From: Hanleya hanleyi
Lineage: Eukaryota > Mollusca > Polyplacophora > Lepidopleurida > Hanleyidae
DNA: 64,000 nucleotides
Direction: 5' to 3'
NCBI GenBank assembly: GCA_036873755.1
Contig: JAVTVY010025236.1
Location: 39,749 to 103,748, forward strand
Within the stretch, counting starts at the first letter, position 1. The number at the start of each line of letters is the position of its first letter. This document shows, piece after piece, positions 21,490 through 30,619 of this stretch. The position numbers and the translations under genes are program-made. The notes beneath the pieces were generated by a model. It made no database searches, was not told the origin of the DNA, and was given only the letters and a program-made list of their open reading frames with translations.

Positions 21490-21672
21490 CTTTACGTCAG
21501 CGGTATGTCGACCTCGTGACCCATATGAAATTGTTGGATAAGGACCCAGTCCATATGGAAATTGAAAGAACAGCGTCGATGTTGAAAACCTCGGGCATGA
21601 ACTGGAAAGCGGCGTGTGTCAGAACAATAGAACAAAAGAAACATTTGTTCGAACGCAGCATTGAACGACGTT
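21490..21672 (+). pseudogene. Orphan C-terminal domain (right arm)
   Basis: Frame RLRRALRQRYVDLVTHMKL, then KDPVHMEIERTASML and KHLFERSI, stopping at 21672. It has no start codon: an in-frame TGA lies just upstream. It is homologous to the C-terminal domain of the cassette that follows. Confidence 0.6.
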
Positions 21673-21835
21673 AAAGCGTTAAGAAAGTGTGTTAAGGCGT
21701 TGAGACGGGCGTTAAGGCGTTACGACGGGCGTCACTGCATTTCGATGAATTGGTGTCAATTCCATGAAAATCAGAGCTTCTGAGCTAATTCACCAGGGCG
21801 TTGAAGCGTTAAGCTAAGCGTTGATGGACGCTACT
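21661..21835 (+). repeat. Upstream direct repeat of cassette D
   Basis: GCGTTAAGGCGT/GCGTTGAGACGG repeats, then GGGCGTCACTGCATTTCGAT and onward to CACCAGGGCGTTGAAGCGTT. The same block recurs in the same orientation after the cassette (22735-22900). Confidence 0.8.
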
Positions 21836-21838
21836 GTC

Positions 21839-21846
21839 TATAAAAG
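21839..21846 (+). promoter_or_regulatory. TATA box of cassette D
   Basis: TATAAAAG only 20 nt upstream of the ATG at 21866. In cassettes A, B and C the distance is about 47-53 nt, so about 30 nt of leader is missing here. Transcription starting at the usual distance would begin at or just past the ATG, so the start of D may not be usable. Confidence 0.6.
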
Positions 21847-21865
21847 CAAGCGTATTTCCAAAAAC

Positions 21866-22442
21866 ATGGCTTATACTTGCTCTGAGTGCGAACGCACGTT
21901 CACCAGACATTACGATATGATGCTACACCAGAAAAATATACATGGGATTGAAGACTACGAGGAGTTCGTTGAGGCGGATGCTGATACAGAGACTGCTGAG
22001 AGTGTATCGACTGATACCGAAACAGAGATTGCTAAGAGTCTATCTAGTGATACGGAGAGCTTGACCTCAGATAGTCAGCCTACGTCCGTGGAAAGTGAGG
22101 CAGAACCTACCTTCTGGGATCGTATTGTGACAGCAGATATCAATACTTACGCTGCAGCGATCGAGGACGCCGGAGAGGATAATTTACAACAGACGTACAC
22201 CCAAATGCGCCCCCGCACCACTCAGGAAAACAGCCATGGCGATCTATGAACAGTATACCTTACTACCGCTTGAAATGAAAGGCGACCCCACGCACAGGTC
22301 CATCATGAAGACCAAGCGTCACTTGGAAGAGGCTATGGGGCTACCCCCCACCGAGGCCCTGGAAAATGCGATCAGAATGCGCAAACAACTGTTTCAGGAC
22401 ATGCTGCCCGAAGAATATCCAGGCCTGTCCGACGATGATTAG
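21866..22442 (+). pseudogene. Cassette D: best-preserved one-finger acidic protein, one frameshift
   Basis: The start is the ATG at 21866, because the upstream in-frame ATG at 21821 precedes the TATA box. The finger is intact: C-x2-C-x3-F-x5-M-x2-H-x4-H (residues about 5-26). The acidic Ser/Thr linker and PTFWDRIV (about residue 85-92) follow. A 4-base insertion (CCACT in place of the CAT context, near 22220) then shifts the frame, so the acidic half ends at 22249. The C-terminal helical domain (MKGDPTH, MGLPPTEAL, RKQLFQDML) is read in another frame to 22442. It is probably a nuclear or DNA-bound accessory protein of the element. The function is inference from the finger only. Confidence 0.78.
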
Positions 22443-22641
22443 AATAAACGCTTCAGAGCGAACATGGCCGAAGATGGAACATTCTGAAATGGCGACTTCT
22501 GATTGGACAAGAATACATCTAACGGACAGGAACGAACATGACAGATGCAAATGGTTGCCTCTGATTGGGCAAGAGTCTTTTTGAGTTGTAAACATACCCA
22601 ACGCGGCTCCCCCAGCGTGGGTATGATGTAACACTGGGGAA

Positions 22642-22647
22642 AATAAA
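22642..22647 (+). terminator. Poly(A) signal of cassette D
   Basis: AATAAA 200 nt past the stop, followed by CTTGTTGTTGTTG repeats that are also present after cassettes B and C. Confidence 0.5.
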
Positions 22648-22734
22648 CTATATGAAAAAACTTCTTGTTGTTGTTGTTCTCTCATGTGTCATCCTTGTTG
22701 TTGTTGTTGTTCTCTCTCCGGTCTATATCATGGC

Positions 22735-22900
22735 GTCAAGACGTTATATTAGAGCGTTAAGGCGTAACTACGAGCGTTGACGGGCGTCACTGCATTTCGA
22801 AGAATTAGTGACAATTCCATGGAATATCTAGAAAATCAGAACTTCTGAGCTATTTCACCAGGGCGTTGAAGCGTTAAGCTTGGCGTTGGCGGGCGTTGCT
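22735..22900 (+). repeat. Downstream direct repeat of cassette D
   Basis: Direct copy of 21661-21835, with GGGCGTCACTGCATTTCGAA and TTTCACCAGGGCGTTGAAGC. Together they bracket a roughly 0.9-kb cassette. Confidence 0.8.
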
Positions 22901-22904
22901 ACAA

Positions 22905-23330
22905 GATGACACCTCATACGACGCATTCGGACCAAGGATGGTCCCTCTCTACACCAAATACCTTCCTTTCACTGCCCCAAAATGTCCACTTTGGCTACTA
23001 CTCGTACTGATGACGTCACCAATGACGTCACAGATGACGTGAGCATCCCTCAAATCGGGGTCTACACCCCAAGAGCTACAAAATGACACCTCACACGACG
23101 CATTCGGACCAAGGATGGTCCCTCTCTACATCAAATACCTTCCTTCACTGCCCCAAAATGTCCACTTTCGCTACTACTCGTACCGATGACGTGGACATCC
23201 CTCAAATCGGAGTCTACACCCCGAGAGCTACAACATGACACCTTCCAGGACGCATTGAACCAAGGATGGTCCCTCTCTACCCCAAATACCTTCCTTCACT
23301 ACCCCAAAATGATCACTTTACTTACTACAC
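22905..23330. repeat. CRE-rich tandem repeats (right arm)
   Basis: Mirror of 14890-15330: three units with ACCAAGGATGGTCC and GATGACGTCACCAATGACGT. Confidence 0.8.
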
Positions 23331-23649
23331 CCACCTGCGCATGCGCAGATTGACGCGACTTGCACTTAAAAACACGCCATTCTGACTCTACCCCACACAA
23401 GCTTCACTTTGACACCTTCCACGACCCATTCGGAGTCATAGCGGTCCATCTCTACCCCAAACACACACCCACATACCCCACAACATGCCTGCTTTCTATA
23501 CTACGGCCAGAATGCGCATGCGCAGACTATTGCACACGGAGGAACTATCAGTCCAGTCGGATGCTCCTCCACGAGAGCTTCAAAATAAGACATCATACGA
23601 CACCATAGGATCATTAGGGGCTCACCTAGACCCCAAAACGTCCACCCCG

Positions 23650-24190
23650 TATGGGCCTATACCTCCAAAGCCATGCAGTATAGGCCTATGGGCTTACCAA
23701 GGCCTCGGTGAACTTTTTTCCAAAAATTTCACCGTTTCGCTTCGAAACCCTTCCCATCGTGTTCTAAATGACGAGACGTGAAAAACAAGACCAAACGACC
23801 CATATCACAATGAAAGTGCGTGAATTTTCCAGGTTGAACCTATACCCCCATATAGCCAGAATGGGACTATATGGGCTATATAGAGACCTTGGTGACTTTT
23901 CCCAAAAAAATCACCGATTCGCTTCGGGACCCCTCCCATTGTGTTTTTCTCGGCGAGACGAGAAAAACGAGACCCCACAACCCATAGTAACACCCACAAA
24001 AAATTGACCACCTCTCCCCCCATATAGCCAGTATGAGCCTATATACAGACCTCGGTGACTTTTCCCAAAAATTTCACCGATTCGCTCCGGGATCCTTGTG
24101 TTTTTCTCGGCGAGACGAGAAAAACGAGACCCCACAAGCCATAGTAAAGCCCGCGAAAAAAAATTGACCATCCCCATACCCAATACAGGC
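23650..24190. repeat. About 185-bp tail unit in about three tandem copies (right arm)
   Basis: Each unit has TTTTTCTCGGCGAGACGAG, GACTTTTCCCAAAAATTTC and CCCCATATAGCCAG. The left arm has one unit. Confidence 0.8.
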
Positions 24191-24760
24191 ATTTTCCCTT
24201 ATATTGTATAATACAGACCGCTATTGTAGGGGTAAAGTCCGAGTTCCGCTTTTTATATTTTCGGAAAAAATCCTAATTTTACATGCACCCACCCCATTGA
24301 CACGATAGGCAGGCACCGATAAGCCCGGGGACCGATATTAGCCCTTTTGACTAGGGTTGATAGGAGTTTCCCCCTATTTTAGGGGTAAAGTCCGTGTTCC
24401 GCTTTTTATAGTTTCGGGAAAAATTCCTAATTTTACATGCACCCACCCATGATTGGATGCCCCTTCACGAATGCTTCACTTTGATACCTCACTCGACCCA
24501 ATCGGACCATGCAGCGTATTTCAAGTCTAGGGACTACTTTTTCTCCGCGGAAGCTTTTTCCCGCGACCGCATCACCGCCAGACCGCATCACCGCGGAAAA
24601 ATACATACCCATGACCGCCACGTGACCGCCACCTGCCGCCACAGAGGTCAAAGGCGTGCATGAGCGCTTCCTATACTTTAACCTGGAAACAGCGCCCCCT
24701 GGTGGATGCAAGAGTTATCTCCCCGGACAAAATATGAGTTTAAATGCCGTGGACATACTA

Positions 24761-26770
24761 CTTCCGTGCTTCACGTATATTACCCAAACAGACAGAAGAG
24801 TTCCAAGCCTTTTCCCTACGTCATATCCGCCTTCTGGATACGGTACAATGGCGGCACTCTGTCTCTGCGAGTTCGCGGTTTTAAAATGATTAGTACTCCT
24901 TCAAAAACAATTTTTAAAATGAGAAAATATATCTTTTGGGTTTAATTTGGTGAGTTGTAATAATATGTATCAAAGGCAACCAAACCCGAACTTTTCCTTT
25001 AAATGGCGTCATCATGGCGGCCATCTGGGATTTGATTTACAGTTTCTAGTAGAGCTTGACCCAAGGATATAGTGTGGTACGTTTCAACACACTATGCATA
25101 GGGATAGCGAAAATATCTAGGAGGGCTGCGGAACACCCCAAATCGCCAAGGCCAGAAAACAAGTATTCTGAACAAGGGAGATAATCCTCGCTGTAAATAT
25201 GATTTTGTGAAGCAAACACAGGGTACAACCGTATTGTCAAAAAGTCCATCCCCGCGTATAATACTCTTATGGTAGCTGTTATACGGACAATTTCGTGAAG
25301 AAGCATCAAGTTTGATTACCATGGAGACATTTTTTGACTAGTCAGACCAGACATGCTACATTTCCATGGCATGTGCCGGTAATTACTGATGCAACAACAA
25401 CAAACATTTAGTCGTCAATTTGGGTGACAAAAGGAGATAGAATTTCTACATTCCTTCACGCGAGGCATCGTTTTACTGTCCAAACTAAATTGTTTCATAA
25501 AAAAAATGATGAAATCTATTGATTATGTTCCCAAACTGATTGGTTAGAATTAGAGAAATTAGAACTGCTTGTATTCCAATATTCTACATGGATTTCACCC
25601 TCCAGCGTTAGGAATTCAATGCGTGACGACGACTATTGTCTTCCATAATTAATCCTCAAACTGGTTCGAATCTGTTCAAACCGGTCAAAGCTAGTTCCAT
25701 TGTGTATGTGTTGACGAAAGTAGACTGAAAATGGATATGCACGCTCTCTGCTTCAGTCTCTTACCGCGTATAGATGACCCAGATGGTTACAGGTTGTGTA
25801 TAGATTAATTAAAATGTAATACAGGAGTTCTCGGTGACCCGGACCCATAATCGATGGTTCTATAACTTATAGAACCTCAGGCTGTACGACGCGACGATAA
25901 TACAGCCGGTCGGCGATGTGGCCGTGCTGTGTGAATTTTCATCCCGTGATCAAGTTAATCTGAAATTTTTTGTCCCATATCAATTAAATCATTATTTTAA
26001 TCGGTATTTCAGTAAATATATCAACGACATTCCGAAAGAAACAGGGATTCATTCCTGTATAATACTCTGTAAAACCTGTGCGAAACAACGCAATCTGCAT
26101 GCATGTAAACGAACAACTACAAATCGTAATCCCATGATCAATTTATTTGGGATACTCTTAATCCCGTCTCCATAACGACACAATATTCACTGACTGGAGC
26201 AATATTACCCTCACGCGCGGGAATAATCATCCACGCCGGGTTTGTGCACCTGATAAATACACTGCGCTCGTCCATTCAAAGTACATCATTCTAATATAAG
26301 GTATACTAATCTGCAATATTCAATCTGACGTGGTTAATTGAAGTTGGCTTAATAAACCCTATGAAGACATCTTCAATCTCCAACATGAAATGTGATTTAT
26401 TCGGAATTGCACTTCTCGTCTACCATGCAAAGCTAATCAGTGGCACTCCCAATCCCACTATTATTGCCGATTATATCCATTAATTCCATGTCCCAATGCC
26501 CTAGATTGATGCCTAGAATTTAAGATTTTCTAGTGACAGAATGCTTCGGAAACGTTGGGGGCCTACACCTTTAGATCCGCATCCTCATTCTCCCTCGTTG
26601 TGAAAGAATGTCAAAGTCATTTGAAGGACAAATACCACCTGGAAGGATACAACTGCACTGTTATATTCTGTTAGTATCCATATACTGTGAAACAGTCGCT
26701 CGTGTTAGTAAAATCTGCCAGAGCTGTTCGTCAGTCCCCTGGAGTTTGGTTTTCCGGAAGTAACAATAGC
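24761..26770. other. Intergenic, no gene seen
   Basis: No supportable gene. A segment near 24985-25005 matches, inverted, 5290-5310 beside the other large fold-back. Confidence 0.5.
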
Positions 26771-26774
26771 CGAC

Positions 26775-26905
26775 GGGCGGTGGTTCTCTCCGGGTACTCA
26801 GGCTTTCTCCACCAACCAATCTGACTGTCACCATATAAGTGAAACAACCTTGAGCGTGACATAAATCCAAATCACCTCCCCCCTCTCCCCCTCCAATAAA
26901 TCTCC
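26775..26905 (+). mobile_element. SINE fragment (3' half)
   Basis: GGGCGGTGGTTCTCTCCGGG and CTGACTGTCACCATATAAGT match the minus-strand SINE at 40440-40674. The tRNA-like head is missing. Confidence 0.65.
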
Positions 26906-27074
26906 ATATGGCATTTACAATTTCTAGGATAGTCATGAAATTAATTAAATATAACGAGGGCAGAGGGTGGTGGAAAATATGCTGTGGTACTGACAAGAAG
27001 TCATACGACATCACAGGCGAATATACTGAGTGCATATTTCTAAAAACATCACATGAACTTGTATCCCGGCCACA

Positions 27075-27165
27075 ATGTTATTGTAACTGCTCATGTGGAC
27101 GTCTTGAATGGCACGACGACCCGGTCCCTACATGTACCACCGGCTTAAACGGTATTAGATAACAA
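27075..27165 (+). repeat. Diverged copy of the ZNF-flanking repeat
   Basis: TGCTCATGTGG, then ACCGGCTTAAACGGTATTAG, as in the copies at 28940-29250 and 49990-50290. It opens a short Cys-rich frame, but a 7-bp length difference between copies argues against coding. Confidence 0.5.
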
Positions 27166-27333
27166 GATGATGTTATATCGCCATCAAGTTATCTGATGGA
27201 AAATGAGGATGTGTCCGTTAGATACAGGAAACAGCCTCTCCTAGGAAACATTAGGAGAGTCATGTAGAGCGGGAGTAATCACTTTCATTCAAAATTTTGC
27301 TAGAATAAACAGATGACTTATGATCCTGCAGAA

Positions 27334-28040
27334 TTATGTTGCTTGAAAATGACATTGCTTTGTGTGTCTGCCCAGATTAGTCCGCCACTTGAATACTTTC
27401 CCACACTGACAATTGTAAGTCTTATCAGTGTGGTATGCGGAGATGTGATCGTCTCTTCCCGAAAGACTGGTAAATTTTTTCCCGCAGGTACCACATTCTA
27501 TGTGCCCGACAGAACAAACCCGCTCATGTCGGTTGAGGGTGGCATTAGAACCGAATATTCGGTCGCACGTTTGGCAGGAATGCGGCTTGCTTCCATCATG
27601 TGAGTTCATATGATCAGCGAGAAGAGTTTTCCTCCCGAATTGTTTACTGCAACCTTTGTGACGGCAACGAAATTCCTTACCATCATGAATTTTCATGTGA
27701 ACCTTCAGATTATACTTTTTGTTAAAGGACCTGCCACATGTGTCGCACAAATGAGACTGGCTGTGCTTCGCTTTCCTGTGGTTTTGCAACTCGAGTTCAG
27801 TGAGAAAGAATACAGTACAACTTCCACACTTATACGGAGATGTACGCGCATGTTCTTTTTTGTGCCTCTTCAAGCTGTCGCTGGTTGCGTAGCCTGCTCC
27901 ACATGTTGCACAACGGAAGGTTTTGGCTGGAGCCTCATTTTCTTCAGCAGCATCTTCAACAACGAAGGGTACGTCCATAAAAGAGTCCTCAACCGGAAGA
28001 ACTTCTTCTTTCACCATCGCCATATAAGTGACGCTCGGTG
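27334..28040 (-). CDS. ZNF-B, 3' exon: seven C2H2 fingers
   Basis: The exon begins at 28040 after a strong acceptor (TTCTTTCACTTTTGTAG) and runs to the stop at 27334. An acidic stretch (VVEDAAEENEAP) precedes seven fingers, the first from FRCATC, and the last is a compact CxC form. Two readings are possible. (1) It is a separate gene whose ATG is at 28023 (229 aa). (2) It is the second coding exon of a gene starting at 30120: the upstream exon ends in phase 1 with G at a GTAAG donor, and this exon supplies CA and then an open frame through the ATG, so the junction is in frame. I favour the second, because the upstream exon is otherwise left without a finger array. Confidence 0.8.
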
Positions 28041-28939
28041 CTACAAAAGTGAAAGAACAACGAGATAGCTGTCAATAAATTCAATGTTAAAAACTTTACA
28101 TCATACAATTTCACGACAGATCTTATAATAACATAAGTGCTACAATCTGATTGAAAAGACAAACACTATGGAGTCGGTGGCTCTGACTCTCTCCCTAGCT
28201 CGAGGCTCTTCCTGTTCGAAATCACGCAGAAGTCCCGGACATGCCCGACTCTCGTAAACAGTAAGACGGAAAGTGCTGATGACATGAATTTAAATTTCAA
28301 GGATGCTCGAGGCCGAAGGATCGGTCAAGTTCACAAACAATACACGGCGTGAAATGTCCCCACGCAAAATGTCACCCTCTACAGACGTCGAAACCGTATA
28401 GCTCCTTCCTACGCAACTTTGTTCGGATAAATTTTGAGTAAGTACAAAGCAAATTTCAATCATAATAAGTAATCATCACTTTCCTTGAAGTTTAATTTGT
28501 TGGTCATATATTTCGCTGCAGCACAGCAAATACCAAGTTTGTCTATTTTGAAACAAGTCAATTTCCCGTGACTAGGGCATATCCCTGTGAGATGGTTGTG
28601 TAAGACGTCTGTCCGATCATTTTCTGTCATGCCCGGTCATACGTTGCGATGATTGGCCTTATATAATGTAGCTGTAAAAGTGTTATTTTAGTGCCAGGAG
28701 GCGTTCAGATCCGGTCAGAGAATCCGTCTTTTAATCATATCGATCAGTGCTGATACCTATCGAATCCAGTTGGAATCGCAGGGTGGTTTTCAACGAGCAT
28801 TGAATATGTACATCAGTACTTAATATTGCCATTCAAACTATGGGAAATTTGGAAACAAAACTGTGCTATAAGAATGGCATCACACCTCCGTGTTGTTTGA
28901 TATCTGGAAATGCAATTTGTTTTACTACGAAACAAACAT

Positions 28940-29250
28940 ATCGGAATGACATACAGCTCACCAATTAACAATATATGAGTTTTCAGAGCATTTCCATCAT
29001 AGCTCTTTAGATTTGTATCTAATACCGCTTATGCCGGTGCTAGGGGCCGTGTGGTCATATCATCCAAGTTGCCACATGAACAGGTACAATAAAAGCGTAT
29101 CTGAGATACAACACATATGACGAATCGTTAGATTCTTGGTATGTGCTTTAGAATAGGTTAACCGGTATACTTTTCTGTGAAGTCATGCGGCTCTGTCAGT
29201 ATGTCGGCATCTCTTCCCACTTCCCTTATATGTGTTGTAATCTGGCTTAT
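28940..29250 (+). repeat. ZNF-flanking repeat, copy in the ZNF-B intron
   Basis: Inverted and about 90% alike to 49990-50290. Shared blocks include AATACCGCTTATGCCGGTGC, CATCCAAGTTGCCACATGAA and CCCACTTCCCTTATATGTG. No Pol III boxes or inverted ends were seen. Confidence 0.8.
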
Positions 29251-29315
29251 CCCTAAATAAATATACTAATGTATCATGCGTATTGTCCTTATAGAAAAAG
29301 ATCTACTTATCTTAC

Positions 29316-30146
29316 CTCTGCTTGTGTGTAGAGATGTATGGACATCACAATGTTTTCTGGAGTGCATATTAAGTGCAGCTTTGCAGCTATAGTTTTGACC
29401 ACATACCAGACACGCATAGATAGTTCGTCTTGAAGCATCTCGGCCATCGCTGCTCAACGTCATCTCAGATGGTTCTGAGATATGGTCATGCTCTGGTGAT
29501 TTGCCAGTGACATTATCAACACTGGCATGGTCATTATCAGCTACACTTCTGCTCTTATCATCAGCATCACTGCCTTTATCATTATCAGCCCCATCACCAT
29601 TATTCAGACCAGCAATGCCCCCACTATCATTACCGGAATCACTGCAATATCTTGTACCGTTGCTACTGCGTGTGTCTTTCCGATCTTCAGCCTCACCACC
29701 CTCATTATGCAGCTCTGTAAGGATACTGGTGGACCAACCCTCAATTTTAATTTCATCATCAGCTCCGCCATTGCGGTCTCTCTCTATAGACTTACTAGGT
29801 CCACTACAACGATAAGACTGCGCTGGGTAGTTCTCTACGTGTCCACCTTTTGTGTCTGAATGGCTATTTACAGAAACTCCACATGTTGAGTTCCCATGGT
29901 CACACAGACACCCTCCATGCGTCCCAATGTGCGAATAAAGTGCGGCCTTGGTATCGAAACATTTTGCGCACGTTAAACAGATGCAAGAAAAAGATAGCAC
30001 ATTAACTAGTTTAACAAGTTTGATTTCTGGACCTTCTCCTGAGAGGACAAAAGTCTGTAACTCCATAGCAAACATCCCTGTTTTAAATGTATCAATATCC
30101 GTTTCTGAAGTCGGGTCCATCTTGACAGGGCCTAATGTTAGACTGT
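29316..30146 (-). CDS. ZNF-B, 5' coding exon
   Basis: The start codon is at 30120. The exon begins at 30146 after a long pyrimidine tract and TTGCAG, and ends at 29316 at the donor AG|GTAAG. It encodes 268 codons plus one base: an N-terminal module nearly identical to that of ZNF-A (TGMFAMEL, then VKLVNVLSFSCICL), finger 1, an acidic/Asn-rich linker, and finger 2 (YACLVCGQNYSC...). In ZNF-A the same region continues without an intron into more fingers. Spliced to 28040-27334 it would give about 503 aa with nine fingers. An intervening intron of 1275 bp holds a dispersed repeat. Confidence 0.82.
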
Positions 30147-30399
30147 CTGCAAGTAAGGAACAAAAACAAAGAATGAGGCATTTGGTTATGTTGCATTATC
30201 TTTTTCAATAGAATGCCCAAATAATATGAATGTTGGTGTATGAAAAACTGATTCTGAAAGAAGTCAAGATCTTTGTATTGGTATTTTATGTCTCGACACA
30301 TATTATGGAATGCAGCAGGGCAATATACAATGTTCACACAAACCTATACGTGCCTCTGTTCCACCATTCAATATCCAGCCGTCGTCCATGTAGGAATTA

Positions 30400-30520
30400 G
30401 TGCGTACCTAATCCAAAGAACTAAAACATATAAACGGAATAGCACCAAATAAAAAAAAATCATAGTATACGTAAACACACACTAGTTTCCTGCAAGAGAG
30501 AAGTCAACAGTTTTCAACGA
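30400..30520 (+). repeat. Segment duplicated at 48808-48935
   Basis: Shares CTAATCCAAAGA, TAGCACCAAA, AATCATAGTATACRTAAA and TTTCCTGCAAG with 48808-48935, in the same orientation. Confidence 0.7.
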
Positions 30521-30619
30521 TGCTCTGTGCGAATAGTTATACCTGAAAATAATAAGAGAACCAAACAATGTTATTGTGCTCTTTCAACTTTTTAGACGGA
30601 TGTCAAGTTACTCTCCTCT

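Larger units (their letters stand above)
13867..24760. mobile_element. Giant fold-back element 2, 10.9 kb
   Basis: Left arm 13867-19100 and right arm 19521-24760 are inverted copies along their whole length, with a 420-bp spacer. Outer termini read TAGTATGTCCACGGCATTT in both. Each arm carries, from the spacer outward: a FEN-like gene, a 0.9-kb non-coding block, an orphan C-terminal domain, a zinc-finger cassette bracketed by direct repeats, a tail with CRE-like tandem repeats, and a GC-rich end. The arms differ by several indels and by roughly 10% in the coding parts, so they are not a fresh duplication. No target duplication is evident. No transposase lies inside, but a Crypton recombinase gene stands about 195 bp outside the left end. 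Confidence 0.85.

Noticed and set aside
13867..24760. Integrated DNA virus or polinton-like element
   Set aside because: No capsid, packaging ATPase, protease or polymerase frame is visible. The gene content fits a fold-back repeat.
26908..27162. 84-codon Cys-rich plus-strand frame
   Set aside because: Its end overlaps a dispersed repeat. Other copies have a 7-bp length difference and stops in the corresponding frame.
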